A DNA stretch of 64,000 bases from Sphingobium boeckii. Its GTDB lineage: Bacteria > Pseudomonadota > Alphaproteobacteria > Sphingomonadales > Sphingomonadaceae. Numbering within the stretch: position 1 is the stretch's first letter; every line of letters begins with the position of its first letter. Positions 16,393 through 25,130 of the stretch are shown piece after piece. The DNA lies in assembly GCF_014199215.1 (NCBI RefSeq), contig NZ_JACIJC010000003.1, positions 310,001-374,000 of the forward strand, written 5' to 3'. The notes beneath the pieces are model-generated. The model had not been told where the DNA came from and did not search any database. It worked only from the letters and a program-made list of their open reading frames with translations. A program made the translations under genes and the position numbers.

Positions 16393-18012
16393 TTGACCGG
16401 GAATTCCGATGGCGCACAGACTTATGATGCGATCGTGATCGGCGCGGGGCATAATGGCCTCACCGCGGCCGCTTATCTGGGCAAGGCGGGCCTCAAGGTT
16501 CTAGTGGTCGAACGGCGCGATATCATCGGCGGTGCGTGCGTCACCGAAGAGGTGATCCCCGGCCACCGCGTGTCCTTCACCTCCTATTTCGCATCCATGC
16601 TGATGCCCACGGTGATCCGCGATCTCGATCTGGCGCGGCAGGGTTTGCGGATGGTCTCCAGCGATCCGCTCCTCACCGTCTCGGTCGGCGGAGGCCGGAT
16701 CATCCGCTGGTGGGCCGATGGCGCACGCACGGCGGAGGAAATCCGCCAATATTCAGAAAAAGACGCGGTGGCTTTCCTCCGCATCGATCGCGAGTTGAAG
16801 GCGCTGGCCGCCTATCTCCAGCCCTTTTTCCTCGAACCGCCACCCAATCTGGCCGCGCGCGGCTTGGACAGGATCCGGGAAGGCGCGCGCCTGTTCAAGC
16901 GCTTCCGCAAGATGAAGGGGCGCGAGATTGCGCAGCTCATCACCTTCCTCACCGGCAGTCTGGGCGAATATCTTGATCGTCATTTCGAGAGTGCCGAGGT
17001 CAAGCGCATGTTCCTGGCGAACAATGTATATGGCAAGCATGGCGGACCGTATGAGCCCGGCTCCGCCGTCGGTCTGCTGTTTCACCTGCTCTCGGGCGGG
17101 GATGATGCGGTTCAGGGTTTTGCCGGCCATGTGATCGGCGGCATGGGATCGATCACCCAGGCCATCGCCGCCACGGCCCGCGAACATGGTGTTGAAATCC
17201 GCACGAACGCGCCCGTAGCGTCGATCACGATCGAAGGCGGCCGCGCGACCGGCGTGGTTCTGGTAGACGGAATCCGGATCGATGCAGGCACGATCCTTTC
17301 CAACGCCGATCCCAAGCGCACATTCCTAGGCCTGATCGATCCGGCCGCGCTGCCCGAGGATTTCCGTCAGGATATCGCGGCGATCAAGATGGCCGGCCCC
17401 TCGGCCAAGCTCAATCTGGCCCTGAAGGGCGAACCGACCGTCATCGGCCGCGCAGCGGATGCGGATGCGCGCGAACGCTCCTTGCTTTCGATCGCGCCGA
17501 CGCTCGAAGGCGCGCAGCGCTGCGCCGATATCGCGCGCATGGGGGAAATCCCCGACGAACTGTGGATCGATTGCGTCATTCCCAGCCTGGTCGACGATAC
17601 GCTCTGCCCGCCGGGCAAGCATATGATGACCTGCTTCATCCAATATGTACCGTTTGATCTGCGCGAAGGCACATGGGACGAGAAGCGCGAGGACTTTGCG
17701 GATTCGATCGTCCGCCAGATCGCGCGGCACATGCCCGATCTGCCTGATCTGATCGAGGGCCGCGTGGTCCTCACCCCGCTCGATCTGGAGCGGACCTATG
17801 GGCTGACCGAGGGCAATATCTTCCACGGCGATCTCAATCTGGGCCAGCTTTTTTCGATGCGGCCGACGCCGGGATGGTCGCAATATCGCACCCCGGTGAA
17901 AGGCCTGTATTTATGCGGCGCAGGCGCGCATCCTGGCGGCGGGGTCACCGGAGCGCCGGGGCATAACGCCGCCTCCCAGGTGTTGCGCGATCGCAAAAAG
18001 GGGAAAGCCTGA
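16393..18012 (+). CDS. FAD-dependent oxidoreductase (phytoene-desaturase/PYROXD2-like)
   Basis: A 539-residue flavoprotein with an N-terminal FAD fold (VIGAGHNGLTAAAYLGKAGL then RRDIIGGACVTEE) and the C-terminal GLYLCGAGAHPGGGVTGAPG that closes the FAD site. Overall it resembles the PYROXD2/CrtI-like group whose substrates are mostly unknown. There is no in-frame ATG before the FAD motif; I use TTG 16393, with GAGGGAAGGG upstream, and the longer frame to 16195 would overlap the Rieske gene. It begins the plus-strand arm of the cluster, 2 bp before the permease, and could act on a demethylation intermediate. That is inference. Confidence 0.82.
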   Translation: MTGNSDGAQTYDAIVIGAGHNGLTAAAYLGKAGLKVLVVERRDIIGGACVTEEVIPGHRVSFTSYFASMLMPTVIRDLDLARQGLRMVSSDPLLTVSVGGGRIIRWWADGARTAEEIRQYSEKDAVAFLRIDRELKALAAYLQPFFLEPPPNLAARGLDRIREGARLFKRFRKMKGREIAQLITFLTGSLGEYLDRHFESAEVKRMFLANNVYGKHGGPYEPGSAVGLLFHLLSGGDDAVQGFAGHVIGGMGSITQAIAATAREHGVEIRTNAPVASITIEGGRATGVVLVDGIRIDAGTILSNADPKRTFLGLIDPAALPEDFRQDIAAIKMAGPSAKLNLALKGEPTVIGRAADADARERSLLSIAPTLEGAQRCADIARMGEIPDELWIDCVIPSLVDDTLCPPGKHMMTCFIQYVPFDLREGTWDEKREDFADSIVRQIARHMPDLPDLIEGRVVLTPLDLERTYGLTEGNIFHGDLNLGQLFSMRPTPGWSQYRTPVKGLYLCGAGAHPGGGVTGAPGHNAASQVLRDRKKGKA

Positions 18013-18014
18013 TC

Positions 18015-19436
18015 ATGAGCGACACCGCCGAACCCCAACATCCAGCGCGTGTGATGGGGTTCGCCGATGTCGCGATGCTCTATATCGTCACCGGGGTGAG
18101 CCTGCGCTGGATCGCGACCGCCGCCGCCGCCGGGCCGGGATCGGTGATCATCTGGATCGGCGCGTTCCTGCTCTTCTATGTGCCCTTTGCGATGGCGGTA
18201 TTGGAACTGTCATCGCGCCATCCGGACGAAGGCGGGCTTTATGCGTGGACGCGGCGGGCCTTTGGCGACTTTCCCGGCTTCATCGCGGGCTGGTGCTACT
18301 GGACGAGCAACCTGCCCTATTTCCCCGCGGTCTTCTATTTCGCGGCCAGCAACGCGCTTTATGTCGGTGGAGACACCGCCATGGGGCTCAGCCAGTCGCC
18401 GGCTTATTTCATGTGGTTCGCCCTGCTCTCGCTGGCATTGATCGCCTTGCTCAACATCGTCGGGCTGAAGCACGCGCGCTGGCTGCATAATATCGGTGCC
18501 TATGGCATGTGGGTGCCGGTCGCCGTCGTGATCGTGATGGGGATCGTCTCGTGGAGCCGCTATGGATCGGCCACCGAATTCTCGTTCGCCACGATGGTCC
18601 CCAGCTTCGAATTCAAGGACATGATCTTCTGGGCCTCGCTCGCCTTCGCCTTTTCGGGCTGCGAAACCGCATCCTTCATGAGCGGCGAGATCAGGGACGC
18701 CCGGCGGACGATCCCGCGCGCCTTGGTCTTCGCCGGGATCGTGGTCGCATCATGCTATATTCTCGGCACGATCGCGGTGCTGGTCGCGATGCCGCAGGAT
18801 CAGGTGGATAGCCTCGCCGGGCTGATGCAGGCGATCACGACCACCGCGACCAAGCTGGATTGGTTGTGGATCGTCCCCGTGGTCGCATTGCTAATCACGC
18901 TCGGCAATCTGGGCGCGGCCGGCGGGTTCCTGGCCGCCACATCGCGCATCCCCTTTGCCGTCGGAATAGACCGGATGCTGCCCCCCGCCTTCGGCAAGCT
19001 CCATCCCCGCTTCGGCACGCCGCATGTGGCGATCATCGTGCAGACCGCGCTGGGCGCCGTGTTCGTCTTCCTCGGCCAGGCCGGCACCAGTGTGAAGGGT
19101 GCCTATGACGTGCTGGTGAGCATGGGGATCATCACATCCTTCATCCCCTTCGTGTTCGTCTTCCTGTCGCTCATCAAATTGCAGGGCGAACCCGCCGCGG
19201 CGGACGTGATCCGCGTGCCGGGCGGTCGCAGGGTGGCCATAGTGCTCGGCTGCATCGGGCTGACGACCACCCTGTGCGCGATCGGGCTGGCGGTGATGCC
19301 CGCGGCGGACGAACTCAATAAGCCGCTGGCCGTCATCAAGATCGTGGGCTTGACCATGATGCTGATCGGCATCGGCTGGGCGATTTACGCGCTTTCGAAA
19401 CGCCGGGCCGCGCAGGCCGCGCCCGCTCTGGGCTGA
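18015..19436 (+). CDS. APC superfamily amino acid/amine permease
   Basis: A 473-residue inner-membrane transporter with about 12 hydrophobic segments. APC-family features include the first helix region (FADVAMLYIVTGVSLRWIA), PDEGGLYAWTRRAFGDFPGF (the family's conserved EGG-x-Y-xW segment), and FSGCETASFMSGEIRDARRTIPRA in the sixth-helix area. It follows the FAD oxidoreductase by 2 bp. Its place between catabolic enzymes and a BetI-like regulator suggests uptake of the cluster's amine or amino acid substrate. Confidence 0.9.
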   Translation: MSDTAEPQHPARVMGFADVAMLYIVTGVSLRWIATAAAAGPGSVIIWIGAFLLFYVPFAMAVLELSSRHPDEGGLYAWTRRAFGDFPGFIAGWCYWTSNLPYFPAVFYFAASNALYVGGDTAMGLSQSPAYFMWFALLSLALIALLNIVGLKHARWLHNIGAYGMWVPVAVVIVMGIVSWSRYGSATEFSFATMVPSFEFKDMIFWASLAFAFSGCETASFMSGEIRDARRTIPRALVFAGIVVASCYILGTIAVLVAMPQDQVDSLAGLMQAITTTATKLDWLWIVPVVALLITLGNLGAAGGFLAATSRIPFAVGIDRMLPPAFGKLHPRFGTPHVAIIVQTALGAVFVFLGQAGTSVKGAYDVLVSMGIITSFIPFVFVFLSLIKLQGEPAAADVIRVPGGRRVAIVLGCIGLTTTLCAIGLAVMPAADELNKPLAVIKIVGLTMMLIGIGWAIYALSKRRAAQAAPALG

Positions 19437-19519
19437 ACGCCCTTGTCCATCGACCTCGCCATTGCGATATCCGCCTGCCCGGACGATCCTTTCGATCAGA
19501 CCGCCCCGCAGGACGAGCC

Positions 19520-20152
19520 ATGACCGAACGCAAAGAGCCCCGCAAGCGCGCCGCCCGCCAGGCCCCCGAAGTGCGGCGGCAGGATCTGCTGAAAGTGACG
19601 ATCGCCTGCCTGGCCCGGCTTGGGCCGCGCGGCACCACGGGCCGCGAAATCTGTCGTCAGGCGGGCGTCTCCCACGGTCTGCTCCGCCATTATTTCAACA
19701 ATCCCGAAAATCTGCTGCTCGAGACCTATCAGCAGCTTTGCGACGATTTCATCGCGCGTTTCGAGCTGGAACTGGAAACGCCTCATCCCGATCCGTGGGA
19801 AGCACTGGACAGTTTTTTCGCCGTGCTGTTTTCCGAAGAATGGTCCAGCCCCGAAATCCTCGGTGCCTGGATGGCCTTTTGGACGCTCGTGCGCAGCAGC
19901 GATGACTTTGCGAAGACCAGCGAGGATTTCAACCGCCGCCTGCGCGAATTGCTGCTGACCTCGGTTGCCAGATTGCCCAGCGCGGGGCGCATCCCCGATG
20001 CCGATGTGGCCGCGATCCTGTCCGCCGTGATGGACGGCCTCTGGCTGGATTACTGCCTGTCCCCCGGCCGCCTGCCCCGTGATCGCGCGCTGGCGCTGTG
20101 CAGCCTCACGGTGCGTCAGCTTGTCCCGCAGCCGGGTCGGGCCAGCCTTTAG
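19520..20152 (+). CDS. TetR family regulator, BetI-like
   Basis: A 210-residue regulator with an N-terminal helix-turn-helix at about 25-70 (GPRGTTGREICRQAGVSHGL, then LRHYFNNPENLLL). The HGLLRHYF core and the C-terminal domain (LGAWMAFWTLVRSSDDF) resemble BetI, the choline/betaine repressor. It lies 83 bp after the permease on the same strand. It is the likely regulator of the sox/Rieske genes and perhaps the TonB receptor through the TTAGACA motifs. Its 3' end overlaps the convergent TonB-like gene by 4 bp. Confidence 0.87.
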   Translation: MTERKEPRKRAARQAPEVRRQDLLKVTIACLARLGPRGTTGREICRQAGVSHGLLRHYFNNPENLLLETYQQLCDDFIARFELELETPHPDPWEALDSFFAVLFSEEWSSPEILGAWMAFWTLVRSSDDFAKTSEDFNRRLRELLLTSVARLPSAGRIPDADVAAILSAVMDGLWLDYCLSPGRLPRDRALALCSLTVRQLVPQPGRASL

Positions 20153-20922
20153 CGCTCCTTGATTAGGCTCTGCGTATAATCGATCCGGATGCGGACCCAT
20201 GCCCCCATCTGGGCGCGCCCATTGATCCGCGGCGGTCGCACCTTGAATTGCCACGCCGCCAGCCGCACCGCGCGCGCAAGCCCTGATCCGCGTGGCGATT
20301 CGCCAAGTTCATGGCAATTATCAACGCCGTAGCGCTCGATCGTCTGGCAGGCGATCAAGCCCCAGCCATCAACGCGCGCGCCCTTCGGCATATAGGTGGA
20401 CAATTCCGCATTGGTTGGCCGCTTCTGCCAATCGGCATCCGCAAGGCTCTGCCCCGCCGGACCACCACCGATGGGCCGCGAAGCGCCTGCATCGGCGCTG
20501 TCTCCGCTCTCGCCATCGGCCTGCTTGCCGGGGCGCGACGGCATCTTGCCGATATCGGAGGCCGCGAAATCCCTGCGGCTCAGCAGGATCATCGCGAGCG
20601 GAGCCGGGGCGGCGTCCACTTTGGGTCGGTCGATTTCAGGCGGGGCCACCGCGGCGGCCTTGGGCTGACGGGGGGAGGCCGGCTTGCTTTTGCGCTCCTG
20701 CTTCTTCGCCTGCTCCGTCGCGGTGGCTTCCGGGCCGGGCGCGACGTTGAAGGTCGACATTCTGGCCCCCATGGGTTGCGACATGTCGGCCTGGTAAACC
20801 TGCCGCAACAGCAGGAACAGAAGCAGCGCGTGCACCGCCAGCGCCAGACCAAGCGCAATGGCACGGCGTCTCGTGAACCCGATCTGCGGCTGCGACGAAT
20901 AGCGGGAGGACGCGAATTGCAT
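20149..20922 (-). CDS. TonB-like membrane-anchored protein
   Basis: A 257-residue protein with a short cytoplasmic N-terminus, one membrane segment (about 22-40, ALGLALAVHALLLFLLL), a Lys/Pro/Ala-rich linker, and a C-terminal domain ending FKVRPPRINGRAQMGAWVRI that resembles the TonB C-terminal fold. Anchoring in the inner membrane with a periplasmic C-terminus is likely. It is 47 bp downstream of map and has no ExbB/ExbD next to it, so it may be an accessory energy transducer. TonB itself is better represented by the gene at 58627. Confidence 0.55.
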   Translation of the reverse strand: MQFASSRYSSQPQIGFTRRRAIALGLALAVHALLLFLLLRQVYQADMSQPMGARMSTFNVAPGPEATATEQAKKQERKSKPASPRQPKAAAVAPPEIDRPKVDAAPAPLAMILLSRRDFAASDIGKMPSRPGKQADGESGDSADAGASRPIGGGPAGQSLADADWQKRPTNAELSTYMPKGARVDGWGLIACQTIERYGVDNCHELGESPRGSGLARAVRLAAWQFKVRPPRINGRAQMGAWVRIRIDYTQSLIKER

Positions 20923-20969
20923 TGGGGCGTTGCCTAGACGGCGCCGAAGCCTGCCGCAATCGGGTCAAT

Positions 20970-21803
20970 TCAATAAGGCGGGCGGTCCAGCCCCTTGGGG
21001 CTCTTGGTAAAGATCTGGCAGCCCGTTTCGGTGATACCGATCGAATGCTCGAACTGGGCCGAAAGCGTGCGATCCCGTGTCACCGCGGTCCAGCCATCAT
21101 CGAGCATCTTCACCGGGGGCTTGCCGATATTGATCATCGGCTCGATCGTGAAGAACATGCCGGGGCGCAATTCCGGGCCGGTGCCGGGGCGGCCCGCATG
21201 GACGACTTCGGGCGCATCATGGAACATCCGCCCCACGCCATGCCCGCAGAAATCGCGGACCACGCCATAGCGGTGGTTCTCCGCATGGGTTTGAATCGCA
21301 TGAGCCACATCGCCCATGGTGTTACCGGGCCTGGCCTGCTCGATCCCCAGCATCAGGCATTCATAGGTGACGTCCACCAGCTTGCGCGCCTTGATCGGCA
21401 CATCGCCGACCAGATACATCCGGCTGGTATCGCCATGCCAGCCATCGATCAGCGGGGTGACGTCTATATTGACGATATCGCCGTCCTTGAGCGTGCGGTC
21501 CCCCGGAATACCGTGACACACGACATGGTTGATCGAGATGCAGCAGCTATGCGTATAGCCGCGATAACCCAGCGTGGCGGGCACGCCGCCGCTGCGCAGC
21601 GTCTGTTCGCGCACCATATCGTCAAGCTCGCCCGTGGTCACGCCGGGCACCACATGTGGAATCAATGCGTCGAGAATTTCGGCGGCGCATTGGCCCGCCT
21701 TCTGCATCCCGGCAAAGCCCTCGGGGCCGTGCAGCTTGATGGCACCTGTACGGGCGTTCACGCCCAGATCGTCAGCAGTCACATAATCGGTCATCCAAAC
21801 CAT
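20970..21803 (-). CDS. map: Methionine aminopeptidase, type I
   Basis: A 277-residue enzyme that removes the initiator methionine from nascent proteins. The five metal ligands are visible: aspartates in GDIVNIDVTPLIDGWHGDTSR, histidine in CGHGVGRMFHDAPEV, and glutamates in FTIEPMI and FEHSIGIT. Substrate-side GYRGYTHSCCISINHVVCHG is also typical. Two in-frame ATGs (21803 and 21794) lack a clear ribosome site, so the first three residues are uncertain. It is divergent from the CinA-like gene. Confidence 0.95.
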   Translation of the reverse strand: MVWMTDYVTADDLGVNARTGAIKLHGPEGFAGMQKAGQCAAEILDALIPHVVPGVTTGELDDMVREQTLRSGGVPATLGYRGYTHSCCISINHVVCHGIPGDRTLKDGDIVNIDVTPLIDGWHGDTSRMYLVGDVPIKARKLVDVTYECLMLGIEQARPGNTMGDVAHAIQTHAENHRYGVVRDFCGHGVGRMFHDAPEVVHAGRPGTGPELRPGMFFTIEPMINIGKPPVKMLDDGWTAVTRDRTLSAQFEHSIGITETGCQIFTKSPKGLDRPPY

Positions 21804-21859
21804 ATAGCGCCGAAATCGCCGCTTTGCGAGAGGGCGCAGCCAAGCTATGCGCTATCGCC

Positions 21860-22618
21860 ATGAGCGAGGAACGGATCTGGACTGCGGCGCTGGTCATCAT
21901 CGGGGATGAAATCCTCTCGGGACGCACGCAGGACAAGAATGTGTCCCAGATCGCCTTATGGCTGAATTTGCAGGGCATCAGGCTGGCCGAAGTGCGCGTG
22001 GTGCCCGATGTGCAGGATGCAATCGTCGAGGCGGTGAACACGCTACGCGCGCGCAACGACTATCTCTTCACCACCGGCGGCATCGGGCCGACTCATGACG
22101 ATATCACGGTGGACGCGATCGCCGCGGCACTGGGTGTGCCCGTGGTCATCCATCCCAAGGCGCGTTCCGTGCTGGAGGGCTATTACGCCACGCGCGGCGG
22201 GTTGACCGAGATGCGGCTGCGCATGGCGCGTGTGCCCGAAGGCGCCGACCTGATCGAAAACCGCATGTCCGGTGCACCGGGCATCCGCCATGGCCGCATC
22301 TTCATCATGGCGGGCGTGCCGCATATCACCGCGATGATGCTCGATGCGCTCTCCGGCACGCTGGAGGGCGGCAAGCCGTTGCTGTCCGACACGCTCGGCT
22401 GCTGGGTGCCCGAAAGCGAAGTGGCGGATATCCTGAGCGCCACCGAAAAAGCTCATGCCGCCTGCCAGATCGGCAGCTATCCCTTTTTCCGCGAAGGCCG
22501 GGTGGGCGCGAATTTCGTCATCCGATCCACCGATCGGCAGGCGCTCGATATCTGCGTGGCCGCGCTGGCGGACGCGCTGGCGGGTGCGGGCAAGGAAACC
22601 GTGGCGGGCGGGATTTAG
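21860..22618 (+). CDS. CinA-like molybdopterin-binding domain protein
   Basis: A 252-residue protein containing the MoCF/MoaB-like domain of CinA: IIGDEILSGRTQDKN near the N-terminus and LFTTGGIGPTHDDITVDAI at about 65. It lacks the C-terminal pyridine-nucleotide deamidase half of full-length CinA. Such short forms are common in alphaproteobacteria and their role is poorly defined. I take ATG 21860 (MSEERIWTA); the frame upstream to 21824 lacks family similarity. The next gene starts 9 bp later. Confidence 0.88.
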   Translation: MSEERIWTAALVIIGDEILSGRTQDKNVSQIALWLNLQGIRLAEVRVVPDVQDAIVEAVNTLRARNDYLFTTGGIGPTHDDITVDAIAAALGVPVVIHPKARSVLEGYYATRGGLTEMRLRMARVPEGADLIENRMSGAPGIRHGRIFIMAGVPHITAMMLDALSGTLEGGKPLLSDTLGCWVPESEVADILSATEKAHAACQIGSYPFFREGRVGANFVIRSTDRQALDICVAALADALAGAGKETVAGGI

Positions 22619-22627
22619 CGCGGTCGC

Positions 22628-23800
22628 ATGGCGCGCATCCTGCTCGGCTGGGAATTGGGCGCGCATCGCGGGCATCTGGTGCGGCTGGCCGCAATCGCGC
22701 GCATATTGATCGCGCAGGGGCATCAGGTGGATGCCGCGCTTCAGAATATGGATGGCGCAGCGGCGCTGTTTCCCGAAGGCGTGCGGCTGTGGCAGGCGCC
22801 GCTCTGGCCGCGGATGATCGTGAATGTCACGCGGCTGGATGGCCCGCCCGTGGCGACGATGGGCGATATCCTGGTGCGGCTGGGGCTTGATCGGGAGGAG
22901 GCATTCGAAGGGTTGATCCGCGCCTGGGATTCGCTGTTTATCGCGATCAGCCCGCAGTCGGTGATCAGCGATTTCGCGCCAGCCATGCTGCGCGCCGCCT
23001 GGGGGCGCATTCCCAGCATCGCCGTGGGCACCGGCTTCGAATGCGTACCGGGCGATCTGGCGGCCTTTCCCAGCCTGAACCGCCAGCCGGCGGCGCATGA
23101 CGAAGCCGCGATCCTGGCGCAGGCCAATGCCGCGCTCGCGCGCTGCAGCCGCCCGGCGATGCTTGGCCTGCCCGCGCTGTTTGCCGCCGATACGCCGCTT
23201 CCGGGGACGTTTCGCGAACTCGATCCCTATGGCGCGATGCGCCGCGAGCCGCCGGTCTCCCCCACGCTGGCCGGCCCGGCACCGCCCATATCCGACGGGC
23301 AAGGCGAAGAGGTGTTCGTCTATGGCTTTGAACGGATCATGGCGGACGCGGCCTTGTGGGATGGACTGGCGCAATCGGGCCTGCCCGTGCGCGTGCATGT
23401 GCCGGGTGCCAGCGCGGCGCTGCAGGAACGGTTCGCGCGCCTCGGCTTCGCCTTCGCGCCCGATCCCCTGCCCTTCGAAGAAATCGCGCGGTGTGCCCGG
23501 CTTTTGGTATCCCATGGCGGCCACGGCTTCACGAGCGCAGCGCTGCTGGCCGGCATTCCCCATATCATCACGCCCTATGATCTGGAAAAACAGGCTCATG
23601 CCGATCATGTTGTGGCGCTGCGGCTGGGCGGACAGGTGCCGCTGATGGCGATCAAGCCAGCGCCCTTCGCCGAAAGCCTGAAGCGCATCCACGCCGACGA
23701 TGCCTTGGTTGCACGCGCACGAAACGCCGCACCGGGCTTTCATGCGCAAATGGCTAGGCCGATGGATAAGGCCATCTTGGCCGCTATATCCGGCCGCTAA
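22628..23800 (+). CDS. Glycosyltransferase-like protein (GT-B, UDP-glycosyltransferase type)
   Basis: A 390-residue protein with a GT1-like two-domain arrangement. The N-terminus (ILLGWELGAHRGHLVRLAAI) corresponds to the acceptor domain start, and the C-terminal segment CARLLVSHGGHGFTSAALLAGIPHIITP matches the nucleotide-sugar binding signature with conserved HGG and P residues. Donor and acceptor are unknown. It begins 9 bp after the CinA-like gene and overlaps the convergent endonuclease V gene by 4 bp. Confidence 0.72.
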   Translation: MARILLGWELGAHRGHLVRLAAIARILIAQGHQVDAALQNMDGAAALFPEGVRLWQAPLWPRMIVNVTRLDGPPVATMGDILVRLGLDREEAFEGLIRAWDSLFIAISPQSVISDFAPAMLRAAWGRIPSIAVGTGFECVPGDLAAFPSLNRQPAAHDEAAILAQANAALARCSRPAMLGLPALFAADTPLPGTFRELDPYGAMRREPPVSPTLAGPAPPISDGQGEEVFVYGFERIMADAALWDGLAQSGLPVRVHVPGASAALQERFARLGFAFAPDPLPFEEIARCARLLVSHGGHGFTSAALLAGIPHIITPYDLEKQAHADHVVALRLGGQVPLMAIKPAPFAESLKRIHADDALVARARNAAPGFHAQMARPMDKAILAAISGR

Positions 23801-24504
23801 GCCTCGCCATGATGTTCCGCAGCCCGCCGTGCTGCATTCGCCGCATCGTGCGCCATGCGGATCGGCACCGGCAGTCGTCGCCCGTCGCACAGTTTGAGCA
23901 CCCAGGCGACCGCGCTCTCCAGCGAGATACGATGGCCGGTGCTGACATAGATCGGCAGACACTTGGCCCGGGTGCGCAGCGCGACGCCCACGATTTCGCC
24001 GCGATCCACCAGTGGCGCAATGCTCCCCGCGGCCTCGCCCAAATCGCCTTCGACCTTCCCGCACAAGAGGGATTTCGCGCAACCGATCGTGGGCACGTCC
24101 AGCACGACGCCCAGATGCGTCGCGATGCCGCAGCGGCGCGGGTGCGGACGTCCATGGCCATCCACCAGGATGAGATCGGGCTTTTCGGGCAATGCTTCCC
24201 ACGCCGCGACCAGCGCCGGACTTTCCCTGAAACCGAGATAGCCGGGGACATAGGGGATGTCCGGCACGGCGGTGATGCTGGACGCTGGCAGCCGATCGCG
24301 CGGCGGCCACATCATCGACGCGATAGCGGCGTGGATCGGGCCGCGGCTGTCGCGCCATTTCATCGAAGTGTCCGCCCCTGCCACGATCCGCACGGGACCA
24401 AACCGGTCTTCCATTTCGCACAGCGCGGCGATCTCGCGCTGGGCGACGCTGGCGGCTTTCAGATCTGGCGGCGCGAGCCAGTCAGCGGGGAGCGGTTTGC
24501 GCAT
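23797..24504 (-). CDS. nfi: Endonuclease V (deoxyinosine 3' endonuclease)
   Basis: A 235-residue DNA-repair enzyme that nicks DNA near deoxyinosine. The family's catalytic and wedge motifs are visible: VAGADTSMK (first catalytic Asp), PYVPGYLGFRE (the PYIP-type wedge), and LVDGHGRPHPRRCGIATHLG with the second acidic residue and the conserved HPR. GCAKSLL follows, as in characterised Nfi proteins. Length is normal. The upstream 199 bp separate it divergently from glnB. Confidence 0.92.
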   Translation of the reverse strand: MRKPLPADWLAPPDLKAASVAQREIAALCEMEDRFGPVRIVAGADTSMKWRDSRGPIHAAIASMMWPPRDRLPASSITAVPDIPYVPGYLGFRESPALVAAWEALPEKPDLILVDGHGRPHPRRCGIATHLGVVLDVPTIGCAKSLLCGKVEGDLGEAAGSIAPLVDRGEIVGVALRTRAKCLPIYVSTGHRISLESAVAWVLKLCDGRRLPVPIRMAHDAANAARRAAEHHGEA

Positions 24505-24583
24505 CGCTTCTACATTGGGGCGATGCGCGGCTGTGCAAGTGCGGAAATTTTGCCCATTTCTTGAGCAGCCGCTATCTTTGTGC

Positions 24584-24603
24584 CTTGAATCGCGGCATTC
24601 AAG
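24584..24603. promoter_or_regulatory. Inverted repeat upstream of glnB
   Basis: CTTGAAT-CGCGGC-ATTCAAG is a perfect 7-bp inverted repeat with a 6-bp centre, about 45 bp upstream of the candidate sigma-54 element. It may be an activator site (for example for NtrC), although it does not match the NtrC consensus well. Confidence 0.3.
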
Positions 24604-24646
24604 CTGTTCTCAACGCTTCGCAAGTGCCGCATTTCGTGAGTCTTGA

Positions 24647-25042
<396 letters not shown>

Positions 25043-25074
25043 TCATCCGAAAGGCTCCCAGGGACAACGATCCC

Positions 25075-25113
25075 CAAATTCTCAGCGCAAATTCTCAGCC
25101 CAAATTCTCAGCG
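25075..25113. repeat. Three tandem 13-bp repeats in the glnB-glnA spacer
   Basis: The unit CAAATTCTCAGC(G/C) occurs three times head to tail, differing only at the last base. The array ends right before the glnA ribosome site (AGGAAAG). It could be slippage-generated or a leader element affecting glnA expression. Confidence 0.9.
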
Positions 25114-25130
25114 AGGAAAGTGAAAACGAT

